From: Acidobacteriaceae bacterium
GTDB taxonomy: Bacteria; Acidobacteriota; Terriglobia; Terriglobales; Acidobacteriaceae
Direction of reading: 5' to 3'
Length of the DNA stretch: 33,334 bases
Assembly: GCA_003131635.1 (NCBI GenBank)
Contig: PKVZ01000071.1
Span: 17,813 to 51,146 of the forward strand
Shown in pieces: positions 1-8,187 of the stretch (position 1 is the first letter of the stretch; each line of letters opens with the position of its first letter). The notes beneath the pieces were generated by a model. The model was given only the letters and a program-made list of their open reading frames with translations. It had not been told where the DNA came from and made no database searches. The translations under genes were made by a program, and so were the position numbers.

Positions 1-812
1 TTGCAACTGTAGCCACAGTTGTTGGCCGTGACCAAATCCAGTTTCCCGTCGCCATTCAGATCAGCCGTGATAATCGCCACCGGAGCGATTCCGGTCGAGA
101 AATTCACCGCATTTTGGAACGTGCCGTCCCCATTCCCCAACAGGATCGAAATCTCCCCCGCGGGACAATTAAAGAACTGGCAGTTTTCGTTGACCACCGC
201 CAAGTCAAGCTTCCCATCCCCGTTGAAGTCGCCGCCCGTAATCGAAACGGTCTCAAGTCCTGCGGCATACGTCTGGCCTTGCAGAAATGTACCGTCAGCG
301 TTGCCCAGCAAAATTGTGACGCCGCCGGTGTCGCAATTCTGGGAGTTAAAACAGCCGATCGCCACCGCCAGATCCGGAATCCCGTCACCGTTGAAATCGC
401 CGGTAAAAACCGACTGCACGGTCTCCGACAAATAGTCAGCTCGACTGAAAAATCCCAGGTTGGAAGTCGGCGCCGTAATCTCGAACCAAACTGGACTCGA
501 AATTCCTCCGCCCGGGGACGGATTCACCACAGTCACTGAGGCCGCGCCCGCCTTCGCAATTTCCGACGCCGCAATTGCCGCGGTGAGCCGCGTTGTGCTC
601 TCGAACTGAGTCGGACGCGCCGTTCCGTTCCAGTTGACCGTCGAAGCGGAGACGAACCCAGTGCCATTCACCGTCAGATTGAATCCCGGTCCGCCCGGCA
701 CCGCGCTCATGGGTACGAGCGGCTGCTCAACAAATGGAATCGCGTTAGATTGCGCCCACGCCCCGACGCTGGCAATCAACAACAACCCACAAAATAAAAA
801 AAAAGATCTCAT
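1..812 (-). CDS. FG-GAP/VCBS-repeat exported surface protein, 3' part outside window
   Basis: The reading frame runs open from an ATG at 812 to the window edge, giving 270 residues with no stop, so the C-terminus is missing. The N-terminus is a signal peptide: a short Arg-containing start, a Phe/Leu-rich core and a probable cleavage after AWAQ near residue 21. Residues about 25-125 form an IPT/TIG-like immunoglobulin fold ([25 protein letters not shown]). From about residue 135 come repeats of the FG-GAP/VCBS type, with Ca-binding DFNGDG and DLNGDGKLDL loops alternating with ILLGNADGTF/ILLGNGDGTF, consistent with the start of a beta-propeller. Such proteins are normally secreted or surface attached, often in adhesion; the ligand cannot be told. 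The IPT module closely resembles that of the lipoprotein encoded at 3591-5117. Confidence 0.85.
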   Translation of the reverse strand, partial: MRSFFLFCGLLLIASVGAWAQSNAIPFVEQPLVPMSAVPGGPGFNLTVNGTGFVSASTVNWNGTARPTQFESTTRLTAAIAASEIAKAGAASVTVVNPSPGGGISSPVWFEITAPTSNLGFFSRADYLSETVQSVFTGDFNGDGIPDLAVAIGCFNSQNCDTGGVTILLGNADGTFLQGQTYAAGLETVSITGGDFNGDGKLDLAVVNENCQFFNCPAGEISILLGNGDGTFQNAVNFSTGIAPVAIITADLNGDGKLDLVTANNCGYSC

Positions 813-898
813 TGGCGGACGGCTCCTGGTCACGGACAGAACCCAGAACTGAAGAGCTAAACGGCCCCGGCGCTCAAGAACCGCGCGCCGCGACGAGA

Positions 899-912
899 GG
901 AGAATATTCTCC
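899..912. promoter_or_regulatory. 14-bp perfect palindrome upstream of the FG-GAP gene
   Basis: GGAGAATATTCTCC is self-complementary over its full length. It lies 87 nt upstream of the ATG at 812, in the 179-bp gap before the aldo/keto reductase gene. It could be an operator for the FG-GAP protein gene. No regulator is identified and chance occurrence is possible. Confidence 0.3.
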
Positions 913-991
913 CGCCCAACACCCGTCAATGTGCAGGATCTTGCAATCGGACGAAAGAGAATCGGCCCCCGGTTGGTTTAGCCCGGGGAGG

Positions 992-2038
992 TCAGCTACT
1001 TTCCGGTGTCGCATCCACAGGCCGCGGATTCCGCTCTTCAAACTGCCACTGGTGCCAGTAAGGATAAACCGCCGCCACAGCGCTGGCCGCATCCAACTTC
1101 GCAATCTGTTTGCTCGACAAATTCCATCCCACCGCGCCTAAATTCTGCCGCAACTGCTCCTCGTTCCGCGCCCCAAAGATCACGGTTGAAATCGACGGCC
1201 GCTGCACCAGCCAATTCAGCGCCACCTGCGGCACCGTCTTTCCCACCTCTTTGGCAACTTCATCCAGGGCATCGACAACTTTATACAAGTGCTCATCCGC
1301 AACCTGCGGCCCCTGCTCGGCAGTTTTATGCAACCGACTCTCCGCCGGCAACGGCTTTCCGCGCCGGATCTTCCCCGTCAACCGCCCCCACCCCAGCGGA
1401 CTCCACACCAGCGCCCCCACTCCCTGGTCGAGCGCCAGCGGCATCAATTCCCATTCATACTCTCTGCCGATCAGCGAGTAATAAACCTGATGCCCCACAT
1501 ACCGCGCCCATCCGTACCTGTCCGCAACCGCGAGCGACTTCATCAAATGCCAGCCGGAAAAATTCGAGCACGCAATGTATCTCACCTTCCCGCTCACCAC
1601 CAGCTGATTCAGCGTGCTCAGAACTTCGTCCACTGGCGTCAGCGCGTCAAACCCATGCAGATGATAAATGTCGATGTGATCCGTACCCAGCCGCCGCAAG
1701 CTCGCCTCGCAAGCCCGAATCAAGTGATAGCGCGACGATCCTACATCGTTCGGCCCCTTGCCGAAGCGGAAAGTAGTCTTGGTCGAGATCAAAACCTCGT
1801 CGCGCCGCCCCGCAACCGCCTTCCCCAAAATTGTTTCCGAAAGCCCGTCCGAGTAAACATCGGCAGTATCAAAAAGATTGACTCCAGCTTCCAGGCAAAC
1901 ATCTACCAGCCGAGTGGCCTCGGCTACATCGCTCGCGCCCCACGCTTTAAAAAACTCGTTCCCACCGCCAAATGTTCCCGTGCCGAAACTCAGCACCGGC
2001 ACCTTCAAACCAGAGCGTCCCAACGTTCGAAATTCCAT
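992..2038 (-). CDS. Aldo/keto reductase
   Basis: 348 residues. This is a cytoplasmic NADPH-dependent reductase of the aldo/keto reductase superfamily, closest in feel to the YajO/voltage-channel beta-like group; the substrate is unknown. The start is placed at the ATG at 2038 because the family begins MEFRTLGRSGLKVPVLSFGTGTFGG; an upstream extension of 50 residues is open but lacks family character. The catalytic tetrad is visible: Asp57 and Tyr62 in FDTADVYSDG, Lys87 in LISTKT, and His128 in YHLHGFD. The late segment NWLVQRPSISTVIFGARNEEQL is the usual cofactor-binding region. It stands alone, with 180 bp separating it from the regulator gene upstream. Nothing shows how it is regulated. Confidence 0.93.
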   Translation of the reverse strand: MEFRTLGRSGLKVPVLSFGTGTFGGGNEFFKAWGASDVAEATRLVDVCLEAGVNLFDTADVYSDGLSETILGKAVAGRRDEVLISTKTTFRFGKGPNDVGSSRYHLIRACEASLRRLGTDHIDIYHLHGFDALTPVDEVLSTLNQLVVSGKVRYIACSNFSGWHLMKSLAVADRYGWARYVGHQVYYSLIGREYEWELMPLALDQGVGALVWSPLGWGRLTGKIRRGKPLPAESRLHKTAEQGPQVADEHLYKVVDALDEVAKEVGKTVPQVALNWLVQRPSISTVIFGARNEEQLRQNLGAVGWNLSSKQIAKLDAASAVAAVYPYWHQWQFEERNPRPVDATPESS

Positions 2039-2113
2039 GAACACTAGATGCCTGATCTGCAGGGAACGATGCGCCGAGAAAGCAGGATCATCCGAAGTCA
2101 TCCGCGCAAAGAT

Positions 2114-2146
2114 TGTCATCACGAGCGAAGCGAGGGACCTTGGTCC
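2114..2146. repeat. Dispersed-repeat-like intergenic element
   Basis: The segment contains CGAGCGAAGCGAGGGACC followed by the inverted repeat GGACC-TT-GGTCC (2135-2146). From memory, GTCATC-CGAGCGAAGCGAGGGACC-like elements recur in intergenic DNA of many bacteria, including Acidobacteriota. Only this clear copy and a weak relative near 2940 (CGTCATCCTGAAC) are seen here, so the repeat assignment rests on recall. Confidence 0.35.
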
Positions 2147-2170
2147 TTCTCGGCTGTCACATCCGGTGCC

Positions 2171-2197
2171 AATAAAAAAGCCGCCCAAGCGGGCGGC
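2171..2197 (-). terminator. Rho-independent terminator of the LuxR-type regulator gene
   Basis: On the minus strand a perfect 7-bp stem GCCGCCC/GGGCGGC with loop GCTT is followed directly by TTTTTTATT. It lies 22 nt past the stop codon at 2219 and has the textbook form of an intrinsic terminator. Confidence 0.9.
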
Positions 2198-2218
2198 CCG
2201 AATCCGAAATGAAGGTTG

Positions 2219-2893
2219 TTACGGCATCACTCCCGCCGGCGTTTGCGGCGCGGGTCCTGCCGTGGTCGCGGCCGCCGCTTCGTTCAAAATCCGGTGATGG
2301 ATGGTGAACAGCGCCAGCTCCAGCCGGTCGGAGACTCCAATCTTGTCATACACGTTACGCAGATAATTCTTGATAACCTGCTCCGTCGTTCCGAGCTGCG
2401 TCGCAATTTCCTTATTCTTATAGCCTTGCACAATCAGCGCCACGATGCGCAGCTCTTTCGCCGTCAGACGATCGCGCACGCGCAATCCGACCATATCGTT
2501 TTCGGTGAGCTCGCTCGGCACCGCGACGTCCTGCACCCAGGTCTCCCCGCGCGCCACTTTGCGCACGCAGTCGACCAGCGCCGCGCTGGTCACATTGCGG
2601 TAGACCACGCCATGCGCGCCGTTCGCCATGTGGCGCTGCGCGCTTTCGCCGGTATCGGCGAGCACGACCACACGCGTCTTCGCCTTGTTGGCGCCCTGCA
2701 CGATGGCCGCAAAATCGTTGTGAAAGCCCGCAGCCACCACCAGCACCGCGGCGCGGAATTTGTCCAGAGCCATAAACATCTGCTCCGGCGTCTGAGCCTG
2801 CGCTACGATGCGCATCTCGTCTTCCACCGCCAGCACCTTTGCAATGCCGGCCCGGAAGATTGCCTGGTTATCGGCCAGAATCAGTTTGAGCAT
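2219..2893 (-). CDS. NarL/LuxR-family response regulator with degenerate receiver
   Basis: 224 residues in two domains: a receiver-like fold (about 1-115) and a LuxR-type DNA-binding helix-turn-helix (about 141-200: RLTAKELRIVALIVQGYKNKEIATQLG, then VIKNYLRNVYDKIGV). The acidic pocket residue Asp8 is kept. The strand that normally ends in the phosphorylated Asp reads VLVVAAG (50-56), with Ala at the expected site near 54. The conserved Thr/Ser is Ala79, and the conserved Lys is replaced by Arg99 in VVYRN. The protein is therefore unlikely to be switched by a histidine kinase in the classical way. No kinase gene is adjacent. An Ala/Pro-rich tail follows the HTH. A strong terminator lies just downstream. 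Targets are unknown. Confidence 0.92.
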   Translation of the reverse strand: MLKLILADNQAIFRAGIAKVLAVEDEMRIVAQAQTPEQMFMALDKFRAAVLVVAAGFHNDFAAIVQGANKAKTRVVVLADTGESAQRHMANGAHGVVYRNVTSAALVDCVRKVARGETWVQDVAVPSELTENDMVGLRVRDRLTAKELRIVALIVQGYKNKEIATQLGTTEQVIKNYLRNVYDKIGVSDRLELALFTIHHRILNEAAAATTAGPAPQTPAGVMP

Positions 2894-3076
2894 GTGATTG
2901 GCACTCCAAAATTTCTCTCTTAATGACTAATGATTAATGACCGTCATCCTGAACAAGCGTTCTTTGCGCAGTGAAAGCCTGGCCTGAGCTGCAGGCGAAG
3001 GCGATCTAGGCGAGCCGCTCCGCCGGTCGTGTTTTTTGCGACCGATAAGTAGCGCGTTTGGCTCGTACCCTTAATA

Positions 3077-3400
3077 TTACGAGTTCCTCACGAACTCGTA
3101 CGAGTCGATCACGCAAGCCACACCCTTACCATCGGCGCTGGCGCCCGTGGGATCAGTGCGCACCACCCGACCCTTGCACTGAATCACCACATTTTCCTGC
3201 CCTCCCGTCACATCCGGCGGCAGTGTAATCTCAAACTCCACCGGCGACCCAATCTCCAGCGACGCGTCGGCGCGAATATAAACTCCCGCCGCGCTCAAAT
3301 TTCCTGTCGTCCCCTTCGCGTCGCCGCTCGCCGCTTCGCCGTGCAATTTGATCGGCAACTCCAGCGGAAACCTTTTTCCGGTCCGTGCTTCTTCGGACAC
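3077..3400 (-). CDS. PilZ-domain protein (probable c-di-GMP receptor)
   Basis: 107 residues from a GTG at 3400. That start is chosen because AGAGGAGG lies four bases before it; an ATG at 3460 would add 20 residues without family character. The PilZ signature is complete: RTGKR near the N-terminus (the RxxxR arm) and NLSAAGVYI (the D/NxSxxG motif), followed by beta strands up to CVIDSYEF. Proteins of this fold bind cyclic di-GMP and alter motility, secretion or polysaccharide synthesis. With only one domain it would act on a partner. An HD-GYP phosphodiesterase-type protein is encoded at 10860-12827, but not in the same operon. The downstream partner and regulation are not visible. Confidence 0.88.
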   Translation of the reverse strand: MSEEARTGKRFPLELPIKLHGEAASGDAKGTTGNLSAAGVYIRADASLEIGSPVEFEITLPPDVTGGQENVVIQCKGRVVRTDPTGASADGKGVACVIDSYEFVRNS

Positions 3401-3590
3401 AGTCCCTCCTCTTTCGTGGCTTGGTCCATCTCTCTTTGCGAACGAGGCCAATACCATCAAAATACGCTCCTGGCAGGCAATTCAACCACTCTTATTGCTC
3501 AGGGCAGGTTATATCACGGATGAGCGCTCGATAAAAGCCTGATAACGAATTAGTTAAGGGTAGAAGTTAGGTTCCCCCGGTGGAATTGCG

Positions 3591-5117
3591 CTACTGGGCC
3601 GGGCACTGCGCCATCATGTCCTGTTGAATCGCGTCGGTGCCGTCGAGGTTGTTCAGAGCGGGAACGGTGGCGTTGGTACCATTTACGCCTTCCGAGCCAT
3701 CGCAGTTTTGCACGGCATAGATGGCGTAGTGCGCCTGCGGTGTAATACTGCCGCTCGTGATCCTCTCGTAAAAGATTTCACCCTGCGAGCTGGAATTATT
3801 GGGGCAGTAGTCAACCGGGCTCCCGCCCTGCCCGCCCACGCACTGGCTGCTGTCATACACGCTCTGGCACAGCCAAGCCGTCATCGCAGTCTTGGGATAG
3901 CTGTAGGTCGGGTTATTGGTTCCGTCATTGACGATGCTCTGCTGCAGCCATGCCAAGTCGGACGCAGGCGTGGTGTTGGTGTTCGGGACAGCGCAAGAGC
4001 TGTCGTTCGTCCAATTGCGAACCGTGGCGGCCTGCTGATCGTAGGTCGGGCTTAGCATCCAGGGCGAACTTCCGCCGAGTTCACAGCCGATCTGTTGGTC
4101 ATTGTTCTGGCCGCAAATGGTCACGTCGACCGGAGCCGGCTCCTCGCAACCCTGCTTGATATCGGCCAGCGGCGGCCCCGATTTCAACTCCACCGCATCC
4201 AGATAATTTCCCGCTCCATAGAAAGCCAGGGAGTACGCGATCGCTGCCGATCCCGCGCTGCTCCCCTGCGCGCAGCGCCCGCCTCCACTGTAAAGCGTGG
4301 TATTACTGGTATTGAAAATGAAGTTAAGGAAGGTCGCTTCCCGGCAAGCCGCGACCTGAATGTTGGCGGGATAATTGGTCGAGCTGTTGTTGCCCGTGTC
4401 TGCCGCCGGAGCATTGGTAATTTCCCAGTCGTTGGCCCATTCGATCTGCACGATTTCGTAGCCCAGGCTGAAGTAATAGGCGGCAGGCGTCTGGTCTCCG
4501 TTCGCGCTGGTACCGCTGCTGCCGGGGAAAAACACGATGGTCCCTTTGGGCGATCCGGGATTGTCGTAGCTGTAAGTGAAGTTCAAGTTGGATGCGTTGG
4601 GACAGTTCGCGAGATTGGCGGTGTAACAGACCGCCGCAATAGTACTGTTCGAGTAGAAATCACTGTTGCATTGCGTTTGGGCTCCGACAACCACGCTGGG
4701 CTGCGGAGTGGCGCCGTTTATGGTGAAGGTCGCCGCAACGGACGAGCCACCACCGGGCGCGGGGTTCACCACCGTGACACTTGCGTTTCCCGCGGTAGCA
4801 ATGTCAGCGGCAGTAATGGAGGCGGTGAGTTGCGTTGCGCTGATATAAGACGTTGTCGTGCTGCCGCCGTTCCACTGCACCGCCGAAGTAGAGATGAAAT
4901 TGGTTCCATTCACAGTCAGAGTAAAGGCAGCCCCGCCGGCGGTCGCGGCGGAGGGGGAAAGTGAAGTGATCGATGGGACTGGATTCGATATAGGCGGCGG
5001 AGGCGAAGTGGAAGTCGACGACGAACCGCCACAAGCGGACAATCCGGTAATAGCAAGCAGAGGAACGATCAGCCAAAGATGAATCCTGATGTCCCTGCCA
5101 CGCAGTCGGTTTTCCAT
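3591..5117 (-). CDS. Lipoprotein with IPT domain fused to an alpha/beta-hydrolase-like domain
   Basis: 508 residues. A signal peptide ends in a lipobox (LSAC, lipidated Cys29), followed by a Ser/Pro-rich linker (30-47), so the protein is probably anchored in a membrane. Residues about 48-135 are an IPT/TIG domain ([28 protein letters not shown]). Residues about 145-508 look like a secreted alpha/beta hydrolase: [11 protein letters not shown] is a plausible oxyanion-loop strand, GSSAGS (285-290) is a GxSxG elbow with nucleophile Ser287, and His463 in [10 protein letters not shown] is a candidate triad His; the acid is not assigned. At least 14 Cys after the lipobox suggest disulfides. An esterase or depolymerase activity is possible but I do not recognise the exact family. 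It is divergent from the SDR at 5222 with a 104-bp gap. Confidence 0.8.
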   Translation of the reverse strand: MENRLRGRDIRIHLWLIVPLLAITGLSACGGSSSTSTSPPPPISNPVPSITSLSPSAATAGGAAFTLTVNGTNFISTSAVQWNGGSTTTSYISATQLTASITAADIATAGNASVTVVNPAPGGGSSVAATFTINGATPQPSVVVGAQTQCNSDFYSNSTIAAVCYTANLANCPNASNLNFTYSYDNPGSPKGTIVFFPGSSGTSANGDQTPAAYYFSLGYEIVQIEWANDWEITNAPAADTGNNSSTNYPANIQVAACREATFLNFIFNTSNTTLYSGGGRCAQGSSAGSAAIAYSLAFYGAGNYLDAVELKSGPPLADIKQGCEEPAPVDVTICGQNNDQQIGCELGGSSPWMLSPTYDQQAATVRNWTNDSSCAVPNTNTTPASDLAWLQQSIVNDGTNNPTYSYPKTAMTAWLCQSVYDSSQCVGGQGGSPVDYCPNNSSSQGEIFYERITSGSITPQAHYAIYAVQNCDGSEGVNGTNATVPALNNLDGTDAIQQDMMAQCPAQ

Positions 5118-5221
5118 CGATTTGCAATCACCCCTGCTTCCCAGATTAAGCCATACCTACCCTCGCTCGCCAAGCGCTGGGAAAAATTCGCGACCGATTT
5201 TGATATTATGTGCGCCGGTGA

Positions 5222-6283
5222 ATGCAAATGGCTAAAGTATTGAGTAATGTGCCAAAAAGACTCGCCAACAAATTCCCAAATAAATCCCTGCAAGGCAAAA
5301 TCGTCCTGGTCGCCGGAGCCACTCGCGGCGCCGGACGCGGCATCGCCATCGCCCTCGGCGAGGCCGGAGCGACGGTCTACTGCACCGGCCGCAGTTCGAG
5401 AAAAAATTCGAGAAAACCTTCACAAGAAAAGTCCCCCCGCCCCGAAACCATCGAGGAAACCGCAGAACTCGTCACCGCCGCCGGTGGCCACGGCATCCCC
5501 GTCAGAGTCGATCACACTATCCCTGCCGAAGTTAAGAAACTCGCAGCCCGCATCCAGCGCCAACACAAAGGCCTCGACATCCTGGTTAACGACATCTGGG
5601 GCGGCGACCCGCTCACCGAATGGGGCAAGCCTTTCTGGACCGTCAACCTCGAAAACGGCCTGCAGATGCTCAAACAAGCCATCCATTCCCACATCATCAC
5701 TGCCCACTACGCCGCGCCATTAATGCTGGGCCGGCCCGGCGGAATCATCTTCGAAATTACCGACGGCGACGCTTTCTACTACCGCGGCAACCTCTTCTAC
5801 GATCTCGTCAAGATCTCCGTCATCCGCCTCGCCTTCGCCATGGCCCGCGAACTCCGCAAACGCGACATCGTCTCCGTCGCACTGACTCCCGGCTTCCTGC
5901 GCTCCGAAGCCGTCCTCGACGTCTTCAAAGTCACCGAAGCCAACTGGAAGGATGTCGGGAAGAGAAAGAATAAGAAGAAAGATGAGAACAGCAAAGACCA
6001 GAACGACGCGCCCAACGATTTCATGGTCTCAGAATCGCCGCGCTACATCGGCCGCGCCGTCGCAGCCCTGGCCACCGATCCCAAAGTAAAAAATAAATCC
6101 GGACGCGTCTTCAGCTCCTGGGCCCTCGCCCGCGAATACGGATTCACCGACCTCGATGGCTCTCAGCCCCACTGGGGTGATTATGCCCGCAAAAAATACG
6201 GCAAATACAAAATCTGCGACGACCGATTCTATTCCTACTGGGTCCCCGGCCTCATTGAACTTGTCTTCCCCGACTGGTTCTGA
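5222..6283 (+). CDS. DHRS1-like short-chain dehydrogenase/reductase
   Basis: 353 residues, longer than the usual 250 for classical SDRs. The N-terminal Rossmann motif GATRGAGRG (32-40) binds NAD(P). NDIWGG (about 123-128) replaces the usual NNAG. The catalytic pair is Tyr193 and Lys197 in YDLVK; the position of the catalytic Ser is occupied by Thr180 in EITDGD. The overall pattern, with an extended C-terminal segment after SGRVFSSWALAREYGFTDLDG, fits the DHRS1-like subgroup; the substrate is unknown. A strongly charged insertion, KRKNKKKDENSKDQND (247-262), is unusual. The start is uncertain: ATG at 5222 or 5228, neither with a convincing ribosome site. A weak terminator-like hairpin follows. 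Confidence 0.88.
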   Translation: MQMAKVLSNVPKRLANKFPNKSLQGKIVLVAGATRGAGRGIAIALGEAGATVYCTGRSSRKNSRKPSQEKSPRPETIEETAELVTAAGGHGIPVRVDHTIPAEVKKLAARIQRQHKGLDILVNDIWGGDPLTEWGKPFWTVNLENGLQMLKQAIHSHIITAHYAAPLMLGRPGGIIFEITDGDAFYYRGNLFYDLVKISVIRLAFAMARELRKRDIVSVALTPGFLRSEAVLDVFKVTEANWKDVGKRKNKKKDENSKDQNDAPNDFMVSESPRYIGRAVAALATDPKVKNKSGRVFSSWALAREYGFTDLDGSQPHWGDYARKKYGKYKICDDRFYSYWVPGLIELVFPDWF

Positions 6284-6641
6284 CAGTGCACGCGCAGAGC
6301 GGACGCCCTCGTCCGCTGCCTTTGACCTTTTTCTCACCTCCCCGCGAACGTCAGCATCTGGATACCCCAGCTGAATTAGCGACGGCAGGCATCAGTCGTC
6401 ATGGACCGTCCGCCGACACTAAGAAGGTAAGGAGAAATGGCGCAGCCCCAGGGGAGGGTTAACGATCAATGAGACGATCCGACTGCGCCACCAGAGAAAC
6501 AACCGGCCGGGCGCCGGAAGTTCCTTCACATCTATTCTGAAGAACACACTAAAACTTTCTCATCCTCGGTGAATGTTCACAATTGATCAGTTTCCCAAAA
6601 AAACTTCGGCGCATGATGGCAATCGCCTGTATGCCGATTCG
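6284..6641. other. 358-bp non-coding stretch with several inverted repeats
   Basis: No convincing gene is seen between the SDR and the convergent PEP-CTERM gene. It contains the hairpin at 6298-6317, a long-range inverted repeat TGGCGCAG (6438-6445) / CTGCGCCA (6483-6490) enclosing 37 nt, and a GC hairpin CCGGC-CGGGC-GCCGG (6503-6517). An AT-richer part near 6540-6600 leads to the 3' end of the PEP-CTERM gene. The inverted repeats could be a structured RNA or 3'-UTR structure; no known RNA family is recognised. Confidence 0.4.
6298..6334 (+). terminator. Weak intrinsic terminator candidate after the SDR gene
   Basis: A perfect 8-bp stem AGCGGACG/CGTCCGCT with loop CCCT lies 14 nt past the stop codon. 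The T-rich stretch (CTTTGACCTTTTTCT) begins only after a few bases and is interrupted, so termination may be inefficient. Confidence 0.45.
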
Positions 6642-7439
6642 CTAGATGTTCAACTTCCGCCGTACCGCGCCGCCCAGAATTACGAGCCCCGTTCCCAAAA
6701 AACCAATCGTGCCGGGCTCTGGAACTCTCGTCGTTCCGCCGCAACCGCCGATGCTGTTGCCCTGCAGCGTTACCGCGCCGTTTTGCGCCAGCGCACTCCC
6801 GCAAGTAATGGTTGCGCCGGTATTCAGCGTGATGCTGGTGAGCGCAAGTATATTTCCCTCGAAGGCGGTGGTTGTGCCAAGAGTCGCGGAGCTGCCCACC
6901 TGCCAAAATATGTTCGGATCGGTCATCGGCTTGCCGGTCAGGCTATTGATAAAAATAATGGCCGAGCCGGTTCCGGTCGTCAGCGAACTGCCGATCTGAA
7001 AAACAAACAACGCACCCGGCGTACCCTCGAGGGTCAGCGTCATCCCCGTCGCCAGGTCTGCGGAACTGCTGAACAGATATACGCCGGACTTCAGCGTCAA
7101 CCCACCCAGGTCGGTACCCGTCAAGTTGCCCGTGGGCTTCAGGCTCTGTGCCTGTAGGTACGCTGTAGTCAGAGCACTCTGAGCCTTACCTGCGGCCGCG
7201 TTACATAAGTTCGTCGCTCCACCCACGGTCATCGTTCCCGCGCCGCTCAGCGCACAACCCGGACTGACGCCCAGGCTTCCGCTCAGCACGGTTGTACCGG
7301 TATTCGTAACGGCTGAACCCGCCAGCACGGAATACCCGCTGGCCGCTCCCAGATTGATCGAGTCGGCATAAGCACTGAGTACCAACAACGGAAGCAGCAA
7401 GAACCACAAAGCCAAGCACCGAATAGCTCGGAATTTCAT
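6642..7439 (-). CDS. Ice-binding-like (DUF3494) protein with PEP-CTERM sorting signal
   Basis: 265 residues. The start at ATG 7439 is set by GGGAGG six bases upstream and by a clear signal peptide (MKFRAIRC followed by a Leu-rich core, cleavage after AYA near 25). The mature part begins INLGAASGYSVLAGSAVTNTG, typical of the DUF3494 / ice-binding-like beta-helix family. Further family motifs are GDLGV-like SLGVSPG, LTTAYLQAQ, LTGTDLGG, LKSGVYLFSSS, ALFVFQIGSSLTT, NIFWQVGSSATLG, FEGNILA and ITLNTGATI. Residues 239-265 are a PEP-CTERM tag: VPEP, a hydrophobic helix, then RRK, normally cleaved by exosortase A. No exosortase gene is in the window. Many DUF3494 proteins have no antifreeze activity, so a cell-surface or matrix role is equally likely. 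Confidence 0.92.
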   Translation of the reverse strand: MKFRAIRCLALWFLLLPLLVLSAYADSINLGAASGYSVLAGSAVTNTGTTVLSGSLGVSPGCALSGAGTMTVGGATNLCNAAAGKAQSALTTAYLQAQSLKPTGNLTGTDLGGLTLKSGVYLFSSSADLATGMTLTLEGTPGALFVFQIGSSLTTGTGSAIIFINSLTGKPMTDPNIFWQVGSSATLGTTTAFEGNILALTSITLNTGATITCGSALAQNGAVTLQGNSIGGCGGTTRVPEPGTIGFLGTGLVILGGAVRRKLNI

Positions 7440-7740
7440 TATGTCCTCCCTACCTTTGACTTCTGCATCAGGAAAACCAGGCCGGCGCTCCAAGGGCCAG
7501 AAAACGCGGGCCAATCCAGACTGATATTTTCCTCCCTTAGAATCCACAAATCTGTTCAAAATTGCACACTTTCCGGCGGCAGCACAGCAGATTTCGCTCC
7601 ACCATAACCGGGTCACTGTCGAATTATTGTCCTAAGCGCAGGGACGCTTGCAAAAAATGCGAGGCTGAGGCAGCCTCATTATGGGATTGGCCGACGAAAC
7701 CAGAAGTACGGCGCCTGGAGCAACCCCACAACCACAGTCT
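7440..7740. other. 301-bp intergenic region: PEP-CTERM gene leader and vapC terminator
   Basis: No coding sequence is supported. The part nearest 7440 is the 5' leader of the PEP-CTERM gene and contains a second purine-rich GGGAGG about 90 nt upstream of the start, unused by any frame seen. The part nearest 7740 carries the intrinsic terminator of the VapBC genes. The gene's promoter must lie in between, but no convincing -35/-10 pair is seen. Confidence 0.5.
7652..7677 (-). terminator. Intrinsic terminator of the VapBC gene cluster
   Basis: On the minus strand a 7-bp stem GAGGCTG/CAGCCTC with loop CCT is followed after GCA by six T. It lies 64 nt beyond the stop codon of the toxin gene at 7741, the last of four co-oriented genes. 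Confidence 0.75.
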
Positions 7741-8187
7741 CTACACGCCACTCGGATGCACTGCCGTGATCCCAGCGTAACGGCCGAAGTCCGTAACATT
7801 CAGCGTGAGTATGCAGCCGATGCCGTGCACGAGCATGGCGGCCGCGAGCCGAGCGTCATACACCTGCACTCCCGAGACGGCGTGCTGCACCACGATCCTG
7901 CGCCACTCCCGATAGATGGCTTCGTCGTCTGGCAAAAGGCTCATGCCTGCCTCAATCACGCGGACTTCGCGCTCAGCGTCGGCCACCGTCAACCCGAAGC
8001 CGTTGCGGGCAACGGGCCTGGTCATCACGTTCCACAGTTCCGCAATGTTCTGGTGGGTGTAGTGCAGAGTGGCGCCTTCCAAGGCCAACTTGGCGAGGGC
8101 GGTATCAATCAGTTTGTGTTGCGGATCGGAACCTCGCGCGACGCGGAGCAGAACATTCGTGTCGACTAAACACGAGACGATGGCCAT
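7741..8187 (-). CDS. vapC: PIN-domain ribonuclease toxin (VapC-type)
   Basis: 148 residues, a typical VapC length. The PIN-domain acidic metal site is complete: Asp9 in LVDTN, Glu50 in NIAELW, Asp111 in VYDARLAAAM and Asp133 in NVTDF. VapC toxins are Mg-dependent RNases that cleave tRNA or rRNA and are held inactive by a cognate antitoxin. The ATG at 8187 abuts the stop codon of the antitoxin gene (TAGATG), so the two are translationally coupled. It is the promoter-distal gene of a four-gene toxin-antitoxin array. The RNA target cannot be read from sequence. Confidence 0.92.
   Translation of the reverse strand: MAIVSCLVDTNVLLRVARGSDPQHKLIDTALAKLALEGATLHYTHQNIAELWNVMTRPVARNGFGLTVADAEREVRVIEAGMSLLPDDEAIYREWRRIVVQHAVSGVQVYDARLAAAMLVHGIGCILTLNVTDFGRYAGITAVHPSGV

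Noticed and set aside
2039-2188. N-terminal extension of the aldo/keto reductase
   Set aside because: It lacks family similarity, while the ATG at 2038 begins exactly where the family starts. It also covers an intergenic repeat-like element.
3021-3046. Hairpin with a T-rich loop (CGGTCG ... CGACCG) considered as a terminator of the PilZ gene
   Set aside because: The T run is inside the loop, and neither strand has a T tract after the stem.
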